Source: H2-BAC3 sp045863035
GTDB lineage: Bacteria; Bacteroidota; Ignavibacteria; Ignavibacteriales; Ignavibacteriaceae
Direction of reading: 5' to 3'
Assembly: GCA_045863035.1 (NCBI GenBank)
Contig: BTUV01000022.1
Location: 1 to 34,376 of the forward strand
Length of the DNA stretch: 34,376 bases
Part shown: piece after piece, positions 8,897 to 16,427 of the stretch
Position numbering within the stretch: the first letter of the stretch is position 1
How the letters are laid out: each line of letters begins with the position of its first letter
Position numbers and translations under genes: made by a program
Notes under the pieces: model-generated
The model's input: the letters and a program-made list of their open reading frames with translations, nothing else
What the model was told of the DNA's origin: nothing
Database searches by the model: none

Positions 8897-9916
8897 TTAG
8901 ATTAAGAATCTGCCTTTTTCCATAACTTTTTCGTCATCAAGCCAGATATCAAAGTCACGTCCTACGCAGTCAATATGCGTGGTTGAAACCCAGTCCGCTC
9001 CGGTATGTTGCGCGTACGGATGACCGAATGCAATGTGGATGCCGGGAATTTTTTCGTCCTGCAAAATATTACCAATAACTTTTGTTACTGCAAGATTAGT
9101 GCCTATGGCAAACTCACCGACCCGGTTGCTGTTTTCGTCCGTCATGGTATATGCGGTGAACTCCTCAAGCAGCTCCTGATTATCACATTCCATCCGTGTT
9201 ATCCGGCTGTCCTTAATGTGAATCGTCAGAGGCGCATCCTTCAAATCTCCATATTTTTTGCACAGATAATCACCCACCACTCCATCAACAACAAACACAC
9301 CGTTTACATTAAAAGGTGAAGTAAATATCTCACCACCCGGCAGATTGCCCCACTTATCAGTATTGATAATACCGCTGGTCTTAATCCATTTCAGTCCTGG
9401 TGAAAATTCAGCAATAATATCAGTACCTGCAGCAGTTTTACAAGTAATGAATTTGGCCTGGCGTGCTTTTTCTATTAAACGGGTGCTCATATCATCAACC
9501 AACGCAAAATCAGCACGCATTCCCTGCATCATGATTTCTTTTGTGATATTCACCATGTGCCCGTGCCTTATTTTATGCTTATTCACCACATCGGTCATCT
9601 GAATTCGTGAACCCAGCTCACCGGTCTGTGTAAAGCAGGCATATATACTAACCTGTGACTTAGCCAGATCTTCAAGTATTTCTTTGGGCATATCGGTCAT
9701 CGGGCGGCTAACGTAATCCTCCAGCACGAATGTGTGGCATTCAGCCCCGATTTTTTCAACTTCAGCGACAATGCTTGCGGCTATCTCAACTGATTCTTCA
9801 TCAGTTATAATAGTCAGACGCTCCTCCGGGCGGAGTTTAAGACAGATATTCACTGCATTATAAGCGCCGGGGGTAAGTTCCTTATCAAAGGAGATCGCTT
9901 TTATATCTTTCACCAA
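8897..9916 (-). CDS. M29-type aminopeptidase-like metalloenzyme
   Basis: 339 aa. The C-terminal half carries the residue pattern of the thermophilic aminopeptidase (M29/AmpS) fold: PGGE with Glu196, NRVGEFAIG with Glu268, AFGHPY with His299, and STTHIDC with His314 and Asp316. These are the expected two-metal ligands, so a functional metal site is likely. The same fold also includes ring-opening dioxygenases (NicX type), so peptidase activity is the favoured reading but not certain. Slightly shorter than classic M29 enzymes (about 400 aa). It lies between a GCS2 ligase gene (25 bp upstream) and an ATP-grasp gene (22 bp downstream). I infer it trims, releases or recycles the amide product made by its neighbours. 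Confidence 0.75.
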   Translation of the reverse strand: MVKDIKAISFDKELTPGAYNAVNICLKLRPEERLTIITDEESVEIAASIVAEVEKIGAECHTFVLEDYVSRPMTDMPKEILEDLAKSQVSIYACFTQTGELGSRIQMTDVVNKHKIRHGHMVNITKEIMMQGMRADFALVDDMSTRLIEKARQAKFITCKTAAGTDIIAEFSPGLKWIKTSGIINTDKWGNLPGGEIFTSPFNVNGVFVVDGVVGDYLCKKYGDLKDAPLTIHIKDSRITRMECDNQELLEEFTAYTMTDENSNRVGEFAIGTNLAVTKVIGNILQDEKIPGIHIAFGHPYAQHTGADWVSTTHIDCVGRDFDIWLDDEKVMEKGRFLI

Positions 9917-9941
9917 ATTGTAACCTTGTTCTATTATTAAA

Positions 9942-11063
9942 TTATTTTGTTAAGTCAAGACCAACATGGGTTTCTTCGATAATGAAATCAACCACACGCT
10001 TCAAATCGTATGACTGCTCCCATATCTGAAGCTGCCGGTCTGCTCCGGTTCCCATTTTTACAATCTCTTGTATATAATTAATTTCATGCCTGCTGCCCAG
10101 CTCATCTACTACTTCATCAATAAACTCAAGAAGCTCATCAATCAAACTCGCGGTCGGAACTTCCTCCTTCTTTCCGAAGTCAATCAGTTTTCCTGAGATG
10201 CCATAGCGGCAGGCCCGCCATTTATTTTCAGCAATCAGCGCTCTGCGATACAACCGGAAACCAAGATTCTGTTTAAGCAGTTTGTGCAGTTTTGCGACAA
10301 CCGCCTGCATTACCGCGGCAAGCGCTATGGTCTCGTCAATTCTCATCGGCACATCACACACTCTAAACTCAAGCGTACTGTAAAACGGATGCATCCGTAT
10401 ATCCCACCAGATTTTTTTTGCGTTATCAATACATCCGGTTTTAATCAGAAGATTGATATAATTGTCATACTCAGACACACTGCCAAAATAGTCGGGTATG
10501 CCTGTTCTGGGGAACCGGTCAAATACTTTTGAGCGGTATGACTTAAAGCCGGTGTTTCTTCCCAGCCAGAATGGCGAGTTTGTGGAAAGAGCAAATATAT
10601 GGGGCAGAAAGTAACGCGCCGCGTTCATGATGTGAATCGCTGCATCGCGGTCATCAATACCGACGTGCACATGAAGCCCGAATATCAGATTAGCTCGTGC
10701 AACCTGCTGCATATCATCCACAACCTGTTTATAACGGGGATGCTCGGTAATGCGCTGATCTTTCCAATGAGAGAAGGGATGCGTTCCTGAGGCGGCTATT
10801 CTCAGATTGTTTTTAATCGCAAGTTTAGCCAGTTCGGTGCGAAGTTTAACTACTTCCCTTCTTGCCTCATCCACGTTCATGCAAACCTCAGTGCCCATTT
10901 CAACTACGGACTGATGCATCTCAGGTTTGACCTGCTCTTTCAGAATCATCTTTCCGTCTTCAAGTATCTGCTCAATATGAGAACGCAGCTCGCGGGAAAC
11001 CGGATCAACTATCTGTACTTCTTCTTCTATTCCTATCGAGAAAAGATTATCTTTCTCACTCAT
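9942..11063 (-). CDS. Carboxylate-amine ligase, GCS2/YbdK family
   Basis: 373 aa, the usual length for the glutamate-cysteine ligase 2 (YbdK) family. Hallmarks: GIEEEVQIVD (residues 11-20, acidic metal ligands), IFGLHVHVGI with His131 and His133, and TLEFRVCDVPMRIDE (about 230-245). Members form an amide between a carboxylate (often the gamma-carboxyl of glutamate) and an amine using ATP; E. coli YbdK itself has only weak gamma-glutamylcysteine activity. Here it is second in a four-gene cluster with two ATP-grasp ligases and an M29-type peptidase. That context argues for a dedicated amide or peptide product rather than a lone glutathione step. Spacing to the upstream ATP-grasp gene is 34 bp. 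Confidence 0.88.
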   Translation of the reverse strand: MSEKDNLFSIGIEEEVQIVDPVSRELRSHIEQILEDGKMILKEQVKPEMHQSVVEMGTEVCMNVDEARREVVKLRTELAKLAIKNNLRIAASGTHPFSHWKDQRITEHPRYKQVVDDMQQVARANLIFGLHVHVGIDDRDAAIHIMNAARYFLPHIFALSTNSPFWLGRNTGFKSYRSKVFDRFPRTGIPDYFGSVSEYDNYINLLIKTGCIDNAKKIWWDIRMHPFYSTLEFRVCDVPMRIDETIALAAVMQAVVAKLHKLLKQNLGFRLYRRALIAENKWRACRYGISGKLIDFGKKEEVPTASLIDELLEFIDEVVDELGSRHEINYIQEIVKMGTGADRQLQIWEQSYDLKRVVDFIIEETHVGLDLTK

Positions 11064-11097
11064 AAACCACTACTTTCCTGATGCTGTATATATATAA

Positions 11098-12039
11098 CTA
11101 CTTCGCGCTTTTCTTTATAAACTCACCCCAGGTACAGTTGTTCTGACCCGGTTTGTGCTGCTGTGCCCGGCGTATTGCCATATTTGCAGCGGCTTCAACT
11201 ATCCATTCGAAATTTTCATCACCAACTGAATTCACATCAGCATCAGGCGCCGGATTGCAAAAGTCTATTGCATACGGAATACCGTCCTTCACTGCAAGTT
11301 CAACTGTGTTAAAATCATATCCCAGTGCTTTGTTCAGTTTAAGGACGTAATCTTTCAGTGTATCAAGCAGCTTCTTGGTTTTGGGCTGCGCATTGCGAAC
11401 GTAACGGAGGTGATGCGGCTGCCTTGGGTCATACTGCATCAAATGCACATCCTGTCTGTCAATGCAGTAACAGCGGAAATAATCCTCAAATACTATTTCC
11501 TCCTGAAGCATCATCACCAATTGACCTGTTTCGTTGTATGCCTTAAAAAACTCATCTTTGTTTTCAAGACGGTAAACATTCTTCCATCCTCCTCCAGCAA
11601 ATGGTTTGAAGTAAGCCGGAAAACCAACATAGTTAAAAATACCCTCCCAGTCCATCGGGAAAGCAAGATTACGGAATGAATTAGAATCCGTGTCAGGCGG
11701 ATGCTGGTTTGAAGGAAGAATCACTGTCTTTGGAACAGGAACCCCAACCTGCTCAGCCAAAGCATTATTAAAAAACTTATCATCAGCAGTCCACCAGAAA
11801 GGATTGTTAATTACCGCCGCTCCGGTTATGGCAGCATTCTTGAGCATTGCGCGGTAAAAAGGCACATCCTGAGATATCCGGTCAATTATCACATCGTATC
11901 CCTGTGTGGTGTTTTGCATCACTTTATCAACCTTTACGAACTCTGCTGTTACGCCATCAACCTTCTTTGAATTGATTCGTTCAACAAGCGCTGGTGGAAA
12001 GGTGTTTTCCTGTCCAAATAAAATGCCAATTTTTTTCAT
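11098..12039 (-). CDS. RimK/D-Ala-D-Ala-ligase-like ATP-grasp ligase
   Basis: 313 aa, first gene of the amidoligase cluster. It begins MKKIGILFGQEN, a Rossmann-like pre-ATP-grasp domain. The ATP-grasp core follows: GFPAYFKPFAGGGWKNVYRL with Lys145 and the glycine-rich loop, a hinge LVMMLQEEIVFEDYFRCYC, then the metal-binding end YDFNTVELAV...YAIDFCNPAPD with Glu247, Asp259 and Asn262. The family joins an activated acyl phosphate to an amine in the cytoplasm; acceptor and donor cannot be read off. It is divergent from the DUF6986 gene across a 232-bp gap that contains a 12-bp palindrome (12178-12189). Confidence 0.82.
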   Translation of the reverse strand: MKKIGILFGQENTFPPALVERINSKKVDGVTAEFVKVDKVMQNTTQGYDVIIDRISQDVPFYRAMLKNAAITGAAVINNPFWWTADDKFFNNALAEQVGVPVPKTVILPSNQHPPDTDSNSFRNLAFPMDWEGIFNYVGFPAYFKPFAGGGWKNVYRLENKDEFFKAYNETGQLVMMLQEEIVFEDYFRCYCIDRQDVHLMQYDPRQPHHLRYVRNAQPKTKKLLDTLKDYVLKLNKALGYDFNTVELAVKDGIPYAIDFCNPAPDADVNSVGDENFEWIVEAAANMAIRRAQQHKPGQNNCTWGEFIKKSAK

Positions 12040-12177
12040 GGGATATCCGGTCTTCTTTATTTCTGAAAAGTTGATTTATTTCGAAAAAGGGAATGATTCT
12101 GACGCTTTATCACACATTTTTAGCCCAAAAATTACTATTTTTAATTACTTTTGGTAAAATGTTAATCCGGAACCCTC

Positions 12178-12189
12178 AAATCCGGATTT
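12178..12189. promoter_or_regulatory. 12-bp perfect palindrome AAATCCGGATTT in divergent intergenic region
   Basis: Located between the divergent amidoligase cluster (start 12039) and the DUF6986 gene (start 12272). The sequence AAATCCGGATTT is its own reverse complement and could be an operator for either side. Similar CCGGATTT strings occur elsewhere in the window (for example 26273-26280), so it may also be a common word in this genome. Confidence 0.3.
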
Positions 12190-12271
12190 TTCTTAAACTG
12201 AAAATAAATATACAAGCAGAGAACGCTCTTTTGCAACATTGATTTTTACGGGTTTCATGAGGTAAAATTTT

Positions 12272-13606
12272 ATGAAAGATTCATTGCTGAATAATGAACA
12301 CATTAACACAATTAATTCACTAGCTCAGGATGATGAGATTAAACTCCGTTTTTCTAATATAAGGTACCCGATTCATACCTTTTATGGAGGGGCTCATCTC
12401 TTTAAAAGAGATACTTTCGAGAAGATTAAAAGGATTGCTCAGGGCATTTTTAACGATTATTGTGAAGAATCAGAGCGTTTTTACTCAATTTTTACTCTGC
12501 CTGATTCGCCGGTTTCAAAAAGCACTGCCGAAAAAGTGTACCACAAAATCCATAAAAAAGTTGAGGATGAACCGGTGGAAGATTACCGGATCGATTTTGA
12601 GGACGGGTACGGCTACCGTTCCGATGAGGAGGAGGATGAGCATGCAATTTCCGCGGCTACTGAAACGGCTGAAATTATTAAAAATGATGCTCTGCCTTCA
12701 ATTTTCGGCATCAGGATTAAGCCAATTGCACCCGGCACGGCACAAAGAGCAGTAAGAACTCTCGACCTGTACATCAATACACTGCTCAAACTTACTGAAA
12801 ATACCCTCCCCCCGGCTTTTGTGGTAACCCTTCCTAAGGTAACACGACCGGAGCAACTTTCAGTACTTAACGACATTTTGCACAAACTTGAGATGCGAAA
12901 CCATCTCCCGAAAAATTCTATCCTTACAGAAGTGATGATCGAAACACCCGAAGCCATTGCAGAAAAATACATGGCTGAAATTGTACAGGTCGGGGGGAAC
13001 CGGTTGCTCGGCGGGCATCTCGGAGTCTATGACCTGAATTCATCATTTGGGGTAAGCGCGTCATTTCAGGAAATGCAGCACCCCAGTTGTGATTACGCAC
13101 GAGTTCTAATGAAAATCATTCTCGGACGCTCAGGCATCCGTTGTGTTGATGGCGTAACCAACGTAATGCCGGTCGCCCCGAATAAGGCAACGCTTGCCGC
13201 GCCTCTGGCAGTTCATCTGCACGAAGAAAATGTTGCTACGGTTATAGCCGGCTGGCAAAAATCATATTCAGATATCAGGCATTCGCTGAGAATGGGGTTT
13301 TATCAGGGGTGGGATTTGCACCCCGCTCAGATAATTTCCCGTTTGGCTGCGGTTTACATTTTCTTTCTCAATGAGTACCCTTTGGCTGCCAAGAGGATGA
13401 AACAGTTCCTTAAAAACTTAGCTCAGCCGTCAGTTCACAAAGGAATTTTTGATGATGCTGCATCAGGTTTCGGACTGCTTCTGTTTTTCAGATACGGTTT
13501 TGAGTGTCACGCGTTTGACGAACATGATCTGGCCGGCGCGGGTATAACTAAAGAAAATTTGTATGCAAGACATTTTTCCGATATAATATCTTCTTCTGCT
13601 CAGTAA
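12272..13606 (+). CDS. HpcH/HpaI aldolase / citrate-lyase-like protein (DUF6986 type)
   Basis: 444 aa. Residues about 100-130 carry YRIDFEDGYGYRSDEEEDEHA, a stretch characteristic of the DUF6986 group, some of whose members are labelled phosphoenolpyruvate kinase in databases. TIM-barrel elements of the PEP-pyruvate-utilising superfamily follow: FGIRIKPI, LTEVMIETPEAI and GGHLGVYDLNSS. I infer a metal-dependent lyase or C-C bond enzyme acting on a 2-oxo acid or related compound; no substrate is known to me. GAGG lies about 9 bases before the ATG. It is divergent from the amidoligase cluster and may share its regulation. A 9-bp inverted repeat spans its stop codon. Confidence 0.75.
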   Translation: MKDSLLNNEHINTINSLAQDDEIKLRFSNIRYPIHTFYGGAHLFKRDTFEKIKRIAQGIFNDYCEESERFYSIFTLPDSPVSKSTAEKVYHKIHKKVEDEPVEDYRIDFEDGYGYRSDEEEDEHAISAATETAEIIKNDALPSIFGIRIKPIAPGTAQRAVRTLDLYINTLLKLTENTLPPAFVVTLPKVTRPEQLSVLNDILHKLEMRNHLPKNSILTEVMIETPEAIAEKYMAEIVQVGGNRLLGGHLGVYDLNSSFGVSASFQEMQHPSCDYARVLMKIILGRSGIRCVDGVTNVMPVAPNKATLAAPLAVHLHEENVATVIAGWQKSYSDIRHSLRMGFYQGWDLHPAQIISRLAAVYIFFLNEYPLAAKRMKQFLKNLAQPSVHKGIFDDAASGFGLLLFFRYGFECHAFDEHDLAGAGITKENLYARHFSDIISSSAQ

Positions 13607-13643
13607 CATTTGATCAGCGCCCGGCGTCTGGTGATGAGCAGAA
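13594..13643. terminator. Hairpin spanning the end of the DUF6986 gene
   Basis: Arms TTCTGCTCA (13594-13602) and TGAGCAGAA (13635-13643) are perfectly complementary. The interior can pair further (CAG.GCC with GGC.CTG). The left arm includes the last codons of the gene. There is no T-run after the right arm, so this may be an attenuating or mRNA-stabilising hairpin rather than an intrinsic terminator. Confidence 0.35.
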
Positions 13644-13676
13644 ATAGCGCTGAAGTTATATCATTGAGAAAAATTC

Positions 13677-13859
13677 ATGCGGATGAATGATCTGCTGTAT
13701 TTTTCAGTGAGTTATTCTGATATTGTTTTTTTCATAAGTATCGTATTTTTTATTGTGTATTATAATAGTTATCAGTTACATCAAATTTGCAAAGTGTCCT
13801 CTTGCAGCAGCGACACATGCAACAACTCAGCAACAGGCACGGAGAGCCGTCTGCCATGA
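13677..13859 (+). CDS. Doubtful small membrane ORF ahead of the chemosensory operon
   Basis: 60 aa. One hydrophobic segment (about residues 7-30, rich in Phe/Ile/Val/Tyr) is followed by a tail with four cysteines (ICKVSSCSSDTCNN). Its TGA overlaps the ATG of the first cheW as ATGA, a layout typical of translational coupling. Against it: the region is the A+T-rich upstream zone of the operon, where hydrophobic codons arise by chance, and no strong ribosome site precedes the start. I rate it as possible only. Confidence 0.2.
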   Translation: MRMNDLLYFSVSYSDIVFFISIVFFIVYYNSYQLHQICKVSSCSSDTCNNSATGTESRLP

Positions 13860-14335
13860 TGCAGGGTGAAATCAGATTTGTACTGATGTTCCGTCTTGAT
13901 CAGCATCTGTTCGGTTTTAACATCGAAGATACAATTCGGGTTATCCGCGCGATAGAAATAAGAAATGTGCCGACTGATAATCAACTCATTCAGGGTGTAA
14001 TCATTGTTGAAGAGGAAATAATTCCGGTATTTAATCTGCGTAAAAAACTGCTGCTCCCGGCAAAGGAGCTCTCACCTGATGATTTTATCATCCTCTTCCG
14101 GTTTCATGACGGAAAAGGTGCTGTAGTGGTGGACTCAGTCAGCGGGGCAGAATATGTGTTCAGAGATGAAAATACCGGCAACCTGAGAAACACTGATGAA
14201 ATGGTTATTTTCAAATCTCTTACCATGACTGATGAAAATCTGATGTTTATTCCGGAACCCTCAAAATTCATGCATGATTCCGAACACATCAACCTTCTAT
14301 CAGAACTGAAAAACTTTGCCGGGAGCATCAGCTAA
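13856..14335 (+). CDS. CheW-like adaptor (WspB/WspD-like), first gene of chemosensory operon
   Basis: 159 aa from the ATG at 13856, chosen because GGAGAG lies 9 bases upstream. The frame remains open to a TTG at 13787, but that extension (QQRHMQQLSNRHG) is not CheW-like. The CheW fold is clear: VLMFRLDQHLFGFNIEDTIRVI, QGVIIVEEEIIPVFNLRKKL and GAVVVDSVSGAEYV. CheW proteins couple the receptor (MCP) to the CheA kinase in the signalling array. Unlike most CheWs, it has GVIIVEEEIIPVFNLR where GxxNxRGxxxPVxDL is usual; the GxxNxRG part is changed, so its binding surface may be specialised. The stop codon abuts the GTG of cheR with no spacer. Confidence 0.85.
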   Translation: MMQGEIRFVLMFRLDQHLFGFNIEDTIRVIRAIEIRNVPTDNQLIQGVIIVEEEIIPVFNLRKKLLLPAKELSPDDFIILFRFHDGKGAVVVDSVSGAEYVFRDENTGNLRNTDEMVIFKSLTMTDENLMFIPEPSKFMHDSEHINLLSELKNFAGSIS

Positions 14336-15907
14336 GTGCAGATTATCAGTGATGACCGGTTTCCGAAGATAAAAAATTACCTGCAGAGGAATCTGGGGCT
14401 ATACTATCCGGATGATCGCAAGCAGGATCTTGAGCGCGCCATGACAAGCATATATATCGAAGCGGGATATGATAACGTTAATACATTCATTGATAACCTG
14501 CAGCAGCATGAAGAGTCCGCGGAAACAATAATGCTTCTCGCGAAATATCTCACGATTGGTGAAACATATTTTTTTCGTGAACCAAAAGTATTTGACTTCC
14601 TCAGAGACAAAGTTATTCCGGAGCTCATCGCTAAAAAGAAGGAAAACCGCAAACAGTTGCGCATCTGGAGCGCCGGTTGCTGCACCGGTGAAGAGGCCTA
14701 TTCGGCTGCAATTCTTCTTCACGAAACCATTCCGGACCTTTCTTCATGGAGTGTTACCATCCTCGGCACGGATATTAATCCTGAATTTTTGATGAAAGCA
14801 GCTTCAGCTACTTACAGGGCATGGTCATTCAGAAACGAGCACAGTGAAATTATGAAAAAATATTTCACGAAGAATGAACGGGGCGAATTCAGACTTTCCC
14901 CTTCTATACGTAGCTTCGTTCAATGGAATATCCTCAATCTTATTGCCGATAAATTTCCGTCAAATATCAGCAATACCGACAGAATGGATGTGATTTTCTG
15001 CAGAAACGTTCTGATATATTTCAGTGATGAAGGAAGACAGCAGATTATCTCAAAGTTCTATGATTCACTTAATGATGGCGGATATCTGATATTAAGTCTT
15101 ACCGAAGTGGCACATCAGCCCGATAAAAGATTCAGGCAGATACGAAGTGAGGATGTTATAATATTTAAAAAAGAAAATCCCGGCAGCATATCGTCATCAC
15201 TGAGCGCGTCAAAGGAAAAAGCCGCCACGCCATCAATCGCTGAATATATAAGGAAAGAAATTACCGGTGTTTCAGAAGTGGTTGAACCCGAAGCGTTATC
15301 TCAGCCACAAAGAAGACCAGAGCCGTCTTTACCGGCCGCATATACTCAGCACGAAAGTAAGCGCCCCCGCTTAGTGGATTATTATCTGCTTGAGCAGCTA
15401 TTCCTCAAGTCAGAGTTCACGGAAGTAATCAAAAAAGCGGAAGAACATCAGTTCAGCAATGACCTGCTCTCCCCTTACACTGCCGTGGAAAAAGAGAAGA
15501 TTTTTCTGATATATAGTAAATCGCTCGCTAACACCGGCAGCACCGCCAAGGCGACCGAAGTAGCCGCGGATGGCGCAAATATGCTGCCTGAAAGTTTCCG
15601 GTTGAACTATTTCGCCGGTCATCTTCTGGCCGCGGCAGGTTCACCCAGAGATGCTTTTACCTATTATACAAAAGCATTGTTTCTTTCTCCCGGCTATCCG
15701 GCGGCGCTTTTCGGTCTGGCAACAGTTTATAGGCAGTTGGGCGAAACCGATGAATATATAAACTATCTGCAGAAACTCTTAAAGATTGCTTCAGGAATAC
15801 CTGCCGGCAAGATTATAGAGGAGATGGACGGCATTACTGCCGCTGGTCTGGTTAGTCTTATCACTTCAATCCTAAAGTCTCAGCGTCATCATGAATATAC
15901 CGGATAA
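14336..15907 (+). CDS. CheR-type MCP methyltransferase with C-terminal TPR (WspC-like)
   Basis: 523 aa, starting at GTG directly after the cheW stop (GGGAG lies just inside the end of cheW). The N-terminal CheR helical domain ends in LTIGETYFFRE (residues 72-82). The SAM-binding domain has WSAGCCTGEEAYS (111-123), ILGTDINPE (142-150) and DVIFCRNVLIYFS (218-230). A linker of low complexity (about 280-335) leads to a TPR-like repeat region (about 395-505, for example AAGSPRDAFTYYTKALFLSPGYPAALFGLATVYRQLG split over two helices). It methylates receptor glutamates using SAM for adaptation. The TPR extension is the WspC/FrzF-type architecture rather than the short flagellar CheR. The last 17 bp overlap the next cheW. 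Confidence 0.92.
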   Translation: MQIISDDRFPKIKNYLQRNLGLYYPDDRKQDLERAMTSIYIEAGYDNVNTFIDNLQQHEESAETIMLLAKYLTIGETYFFREPKVFDFLRDKVIPELIAKKKENRKQLRIWSAGCCTGEEAYSAAILLHETIPDLSSWSVTILGTDINPEFLMKAASATYRAWSFRNEHSEIMKKYFTKNERGEFRLSPSIRSFVQWNILNLIADKFPSNISNTDRMDVIFCRNVLIYFSDEGRQQIISKFYDSLNDGGYLILSLTEVAHQPDKRFRQIRSEDVIIFKKENPGSISSSLSASKEKAATPSIAEYIRKEITGVSEVVEPEALSQPQRRPEPSLPAAYTQHESKRPRLVDYYLLEQLFLKSEFTEVIKKAEEHQFSNDLLSPYTAVEKEKIFLIYSKSLANTGSTAKATEVAADGANMLPESFRLNYFAGHLLAAAGSPRDAFTYYTKALFLSPGYPAALFGLATVYRQLGETDEYINYLQKLLKIASGIPAGKIIEEMDGITAAGLVSLITSILKSQRHHEYTG

Positions 15908-16409
15908 AAACAGGCAAATACTCAAAGACCGCGCGCGCGCTATTGCCCGTAAACCCCCGCGACAGGAAAAAGGGGAAGTTATTACCGTGCTCGAGTTTGT
16001 GCTTTCGTATGAAACGTACGCTATCGAAACAATGTATATACGGGAAGTTGTCCCTCTCAAAGAGATTATTCCGCTTCCGGGGCTTCCCGATTTTGTGCTT
16101 GGTCTCATTAATGTACGCGGAGAGATTCTTTCCATTTTGGATATAAAAAAATTTTTCCAGCTCCCCGGTCAGCAGTTAAGCGACCTGAACAAAGTTATTA
16201 TCCTGACTAATGGCAGACTCACCTTTGGCGTGCTTGCTGACAGGGTAAACGGAATCAAAGAAGTTGAACTGAATGATATCTTTAACACCGTAATTAATTT
16301 CAGGGACAAACGTGATGAATATCTTCACGGTATCACCTCATCAAGAATTATTCTTCTTGACGGTAAAAAACTTTTTAACGACAGAAAAATTATTATACAT
16401 CAGGAATAG
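15891..16409 (+). CDS. Second CheW adaptor (WspD-like)
   Basis: 172 aa; its ATG lies 17 bp inside the end of cheR, consistent with translational coupling. After a basic N-terminal stretch (KDRARAIARKPPRQEKGE) comes a full CheW domain: LEFVLSYETYAIETMYIREVV, LPGLPDFVLGLINVRGEILSILDIKKFF and FGVLADRVNGIKEV. It keeps the canonical GLINVRGEILSILDI motif that the first CheW lacks, so the two adaptors are probably not interchangeable. Two CheW genes flanking cheR is the Wsp gene arrangement. Confidence 0.92.
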   Translation: MNIPDKNRQILKDRARAIARKPPRQEKGEVITVLEFVLSYETYAIETMYIREVVPLKEIIPLPGLPDFVLGLINVRGEILSILDIKKFFQLPGQQLSDLNKVIILTNGRLTFGVLADRVNGIKEVELNDIFNTVINFRDKRDEYLHGITSSRIILLDGKKLFNDRKIIIHQE

Positions 16410-16427
16410 AATCACCAAAGGACGCTA

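Noticed and set aside
9942..12039. Plain glutathione synthesis pair (GshA-like plus GshB-like)
   Set aside because: The ATP-grasp protein does not show GshB-specific features and the cluster includes a second ATP-grasp and a peptidase; glutathione cannot be excluded but does not explain the four genes.
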